From the NCBI RefSeq assembly GCF_902712915.1, contig NZ_CACTIA010000005.1, positions 496,001-560,000 of the forward strand: a DNA stretch of 64,000 bases. The letters run 5' to 3'. Positions 63,201 to 64,000 of this stretch are shown piece by piece; the first letter of the stretch is position 1; each line of letters begins with the position of its first letter. The position numbers and the translations under genes are program-made. Source of the stretch: Acidiphilium sp. C61. GTDB taxonomy: Bacteria; Pseudomonadota; Alphaproteobacteria; Acetobacterales; Acetobacteraceae. The notes under the pieces were generated by a model. It saw only the letters and a list, made by a program, of their open reading frames with translations. It ran no database searches and was not told where the DNA came from.

Positions 63201-64000
63201 TCACCGCGCCGTCACGCGCCGCGAGGCGATACGGCACCTCCTCGATCACCCGCAGGCCGAGGCTTTCGATCAGCGGCACGATGTCGGACAGCGCCACCGC
63301 CTCGCCGGCGCGGAAGAGCTTGAGCACCACGCGGTCCTCCGCCATGCCGAAGGGCCTGGCGAGGGCGAGGCGAAAGCGGCCGGACGCACGCGCCGCGGCG
63401 GCGGCCTCGATATCCCGCACGGCGACATGGGCGGGGGTCGAGGCGGCATATTCCGGCGGGAAGGCATCGCCCCAGCCGGCCAGCGTCGCCGCCGCCGTCA
63501 TGTCGCCCTGCTCGCCGGCCAGCGCATCGGCCAGCCTTTCGCGGAAGCTGCGGGCTGCCTCCTTCATCGCCGCCTCCAGTGCGGCCACATCCAGCGCCCG
63601 CGCCCGCTGCGGGTCGGCGGCGATGATGAAGTTCACCCGTGCCAGCGGCCCATCACCCATCGCGGTCGCGTAGCCGGCGAGCTCGCCGCCCACGGCGCGG
63701 TTGATCATCTCCGCGAGGGCGAGGCGCAGCGCCGTGTCGAACCGGTCACGCGGGACGAACACGATGGCCGAGACATGGCGCCCGAATGGATCGCGCCGGA
63801 GGAACAGCGCGAGTTCCGGCCGCACCTGCAGCTCCATCACCCGCATCGCCGCGGCGAGGATGTCTTCCGGCGGTCCCTGAAAGAGATCGTCGCGCGGCCA
63901 GGTGTCGAGAATGTGCCGCAGCGTCCGGCCGTCATGCCCGGAGAGGCCGACGCCCGAATCCTGCATGATCCGCTCCACCTTCTCGCGCAGCATCGGAATG
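60256..64000 (-). CDS. gdh: Large NAD-dependent glutamate dehydrogenase (5' truncated by window edge)
   Basis: The frame covers the C-terminal ~1247 residues of a roughly 1600-residue bacterial NAD-glutamate dehydrogenase (GDH-180 class); it is still open at base 64000, so the Met at 63993 is internal. The catalytic core shows [30 protein letters not shown] and PVGAKGGF, and a later Rossmann region contains [31 protein letters not shown]. The enzyme deaminates glutamate to 2-oxoglutarate in amino-acid catabolism. The long N-terminal ACT-like region lies mostly outside. Confidence 0.93.
   Translation of the reverse strand, partial: [1247 protein letters not shown]

Noticed and set aside
1..64000. 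tRNA, rRNA, riboswitch or complete insertion sequence
   Set aside because: None could be recognised by reading the intergenic regions. A covariance-model scan would be needed to exclude small RNAs.

Overview
The window is high-GC chromosomal DNA from a free-living heterotrophic alphaproteobacterium, most likely of the Acetobacteraceae (Acidiphilium-like). This placement is inferred from codon bias, the alphaproteobacterial type of LexA box, the large NAD-dependent glutamate dehydrogenase and the general gene repertoire; no 16S rRNA gene is present. No rRNA, tRNA, CRISPR array, prophage or complete insertion sequence was recognised.

Layout. (1) 1-9.1 kb: end of cydD and all of cydC (cytochrome bd assembly exporter), lpxC on the opposite strand, ispD, an EamA permease with a creatininase-family hydrolase, a bifunctional mannose-1-phosphate guanylyltransferase, and a PA0069-type radical SAM gene whose promoter carries two alphaproteobacterial LexA (SOS) boxes. 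(2) 9.2-16.7 kb: a minus-strand soluble diiron propane-monooxygenase-type cluster in the order prmA-prmB-prmC-prmD-amidohydrolase-dedicated GroEL, preceded by a consensus sigma-54 promoter and upstream palindromes. (3) 16.9-19.3 kb: a divergent four-gene operon of unknown function and a ribbon-helix-helix gene. (4) 19.6-27.3 kb: glyoxalase I, then a sulfide-handling block. One arm is sulfide:quinone oxidoreductase plus thioredoxin 2, with a DUF2892 membrane protein beyond. The divergent arm is a BigR/SqrR-like ArsR regulator, rhodanese, membrane-fusion protein and RND pump. (5) 27.5-34.8 kb: a tightly overlapping hyf-like operon (XRE, B, C, E, F, G, I) whose HyfG lacks the NiFe cysteines, so it encodes an energy-converting-hydrogenase-related (Ehr) complex rather than a hydrogenase. 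(6) 34.9-46.5 kb: ferritin-like protein, trmJ-cysS, an unusual NRAMP-family gene behind a Fur-like box, M20 peptidase, amidase, SHOCT protein, hslVU, PsiE-like protein and an MFS permease. (7) 46.5-52.8 kb: hisB-hisH-GNAT-hisA-hisF-hisE-HIT followed by a single reading frame fusing NagA and MurQ, two successive peptidoglycan-recycling enzymes. (8) 52.8-60.2 kb: a catabolic block comprising an iron-alcohol dehydrogenase/transhydrogenase and AttM/BlcC-type lactonase pair, three SDRs, an acetamidase and an acyl-CoA ligase. (9) The right edge holds the C-terminal ~1247 residues of the large NAD-glutamate dehydrogenase.

A family of palindromic intergenic repeats occurs at seven places, always at the 3' end of a gene. 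In four cases the TAG at the element's edge is the host gene's stop codon. Several control regions can be read directly: LexA boxes, a sigma-54 promoter, an FNR/FixK-type box before sqr, palindromic operators in the arsR promoter, and a palindrome plus Fur-like box before the NRAMP gene. Together the window suggests an organism able to use short-chain alkanes or ethers, handle sulfide, and supplement its respiratory chain with an Ehr-type ion-translocating complex.
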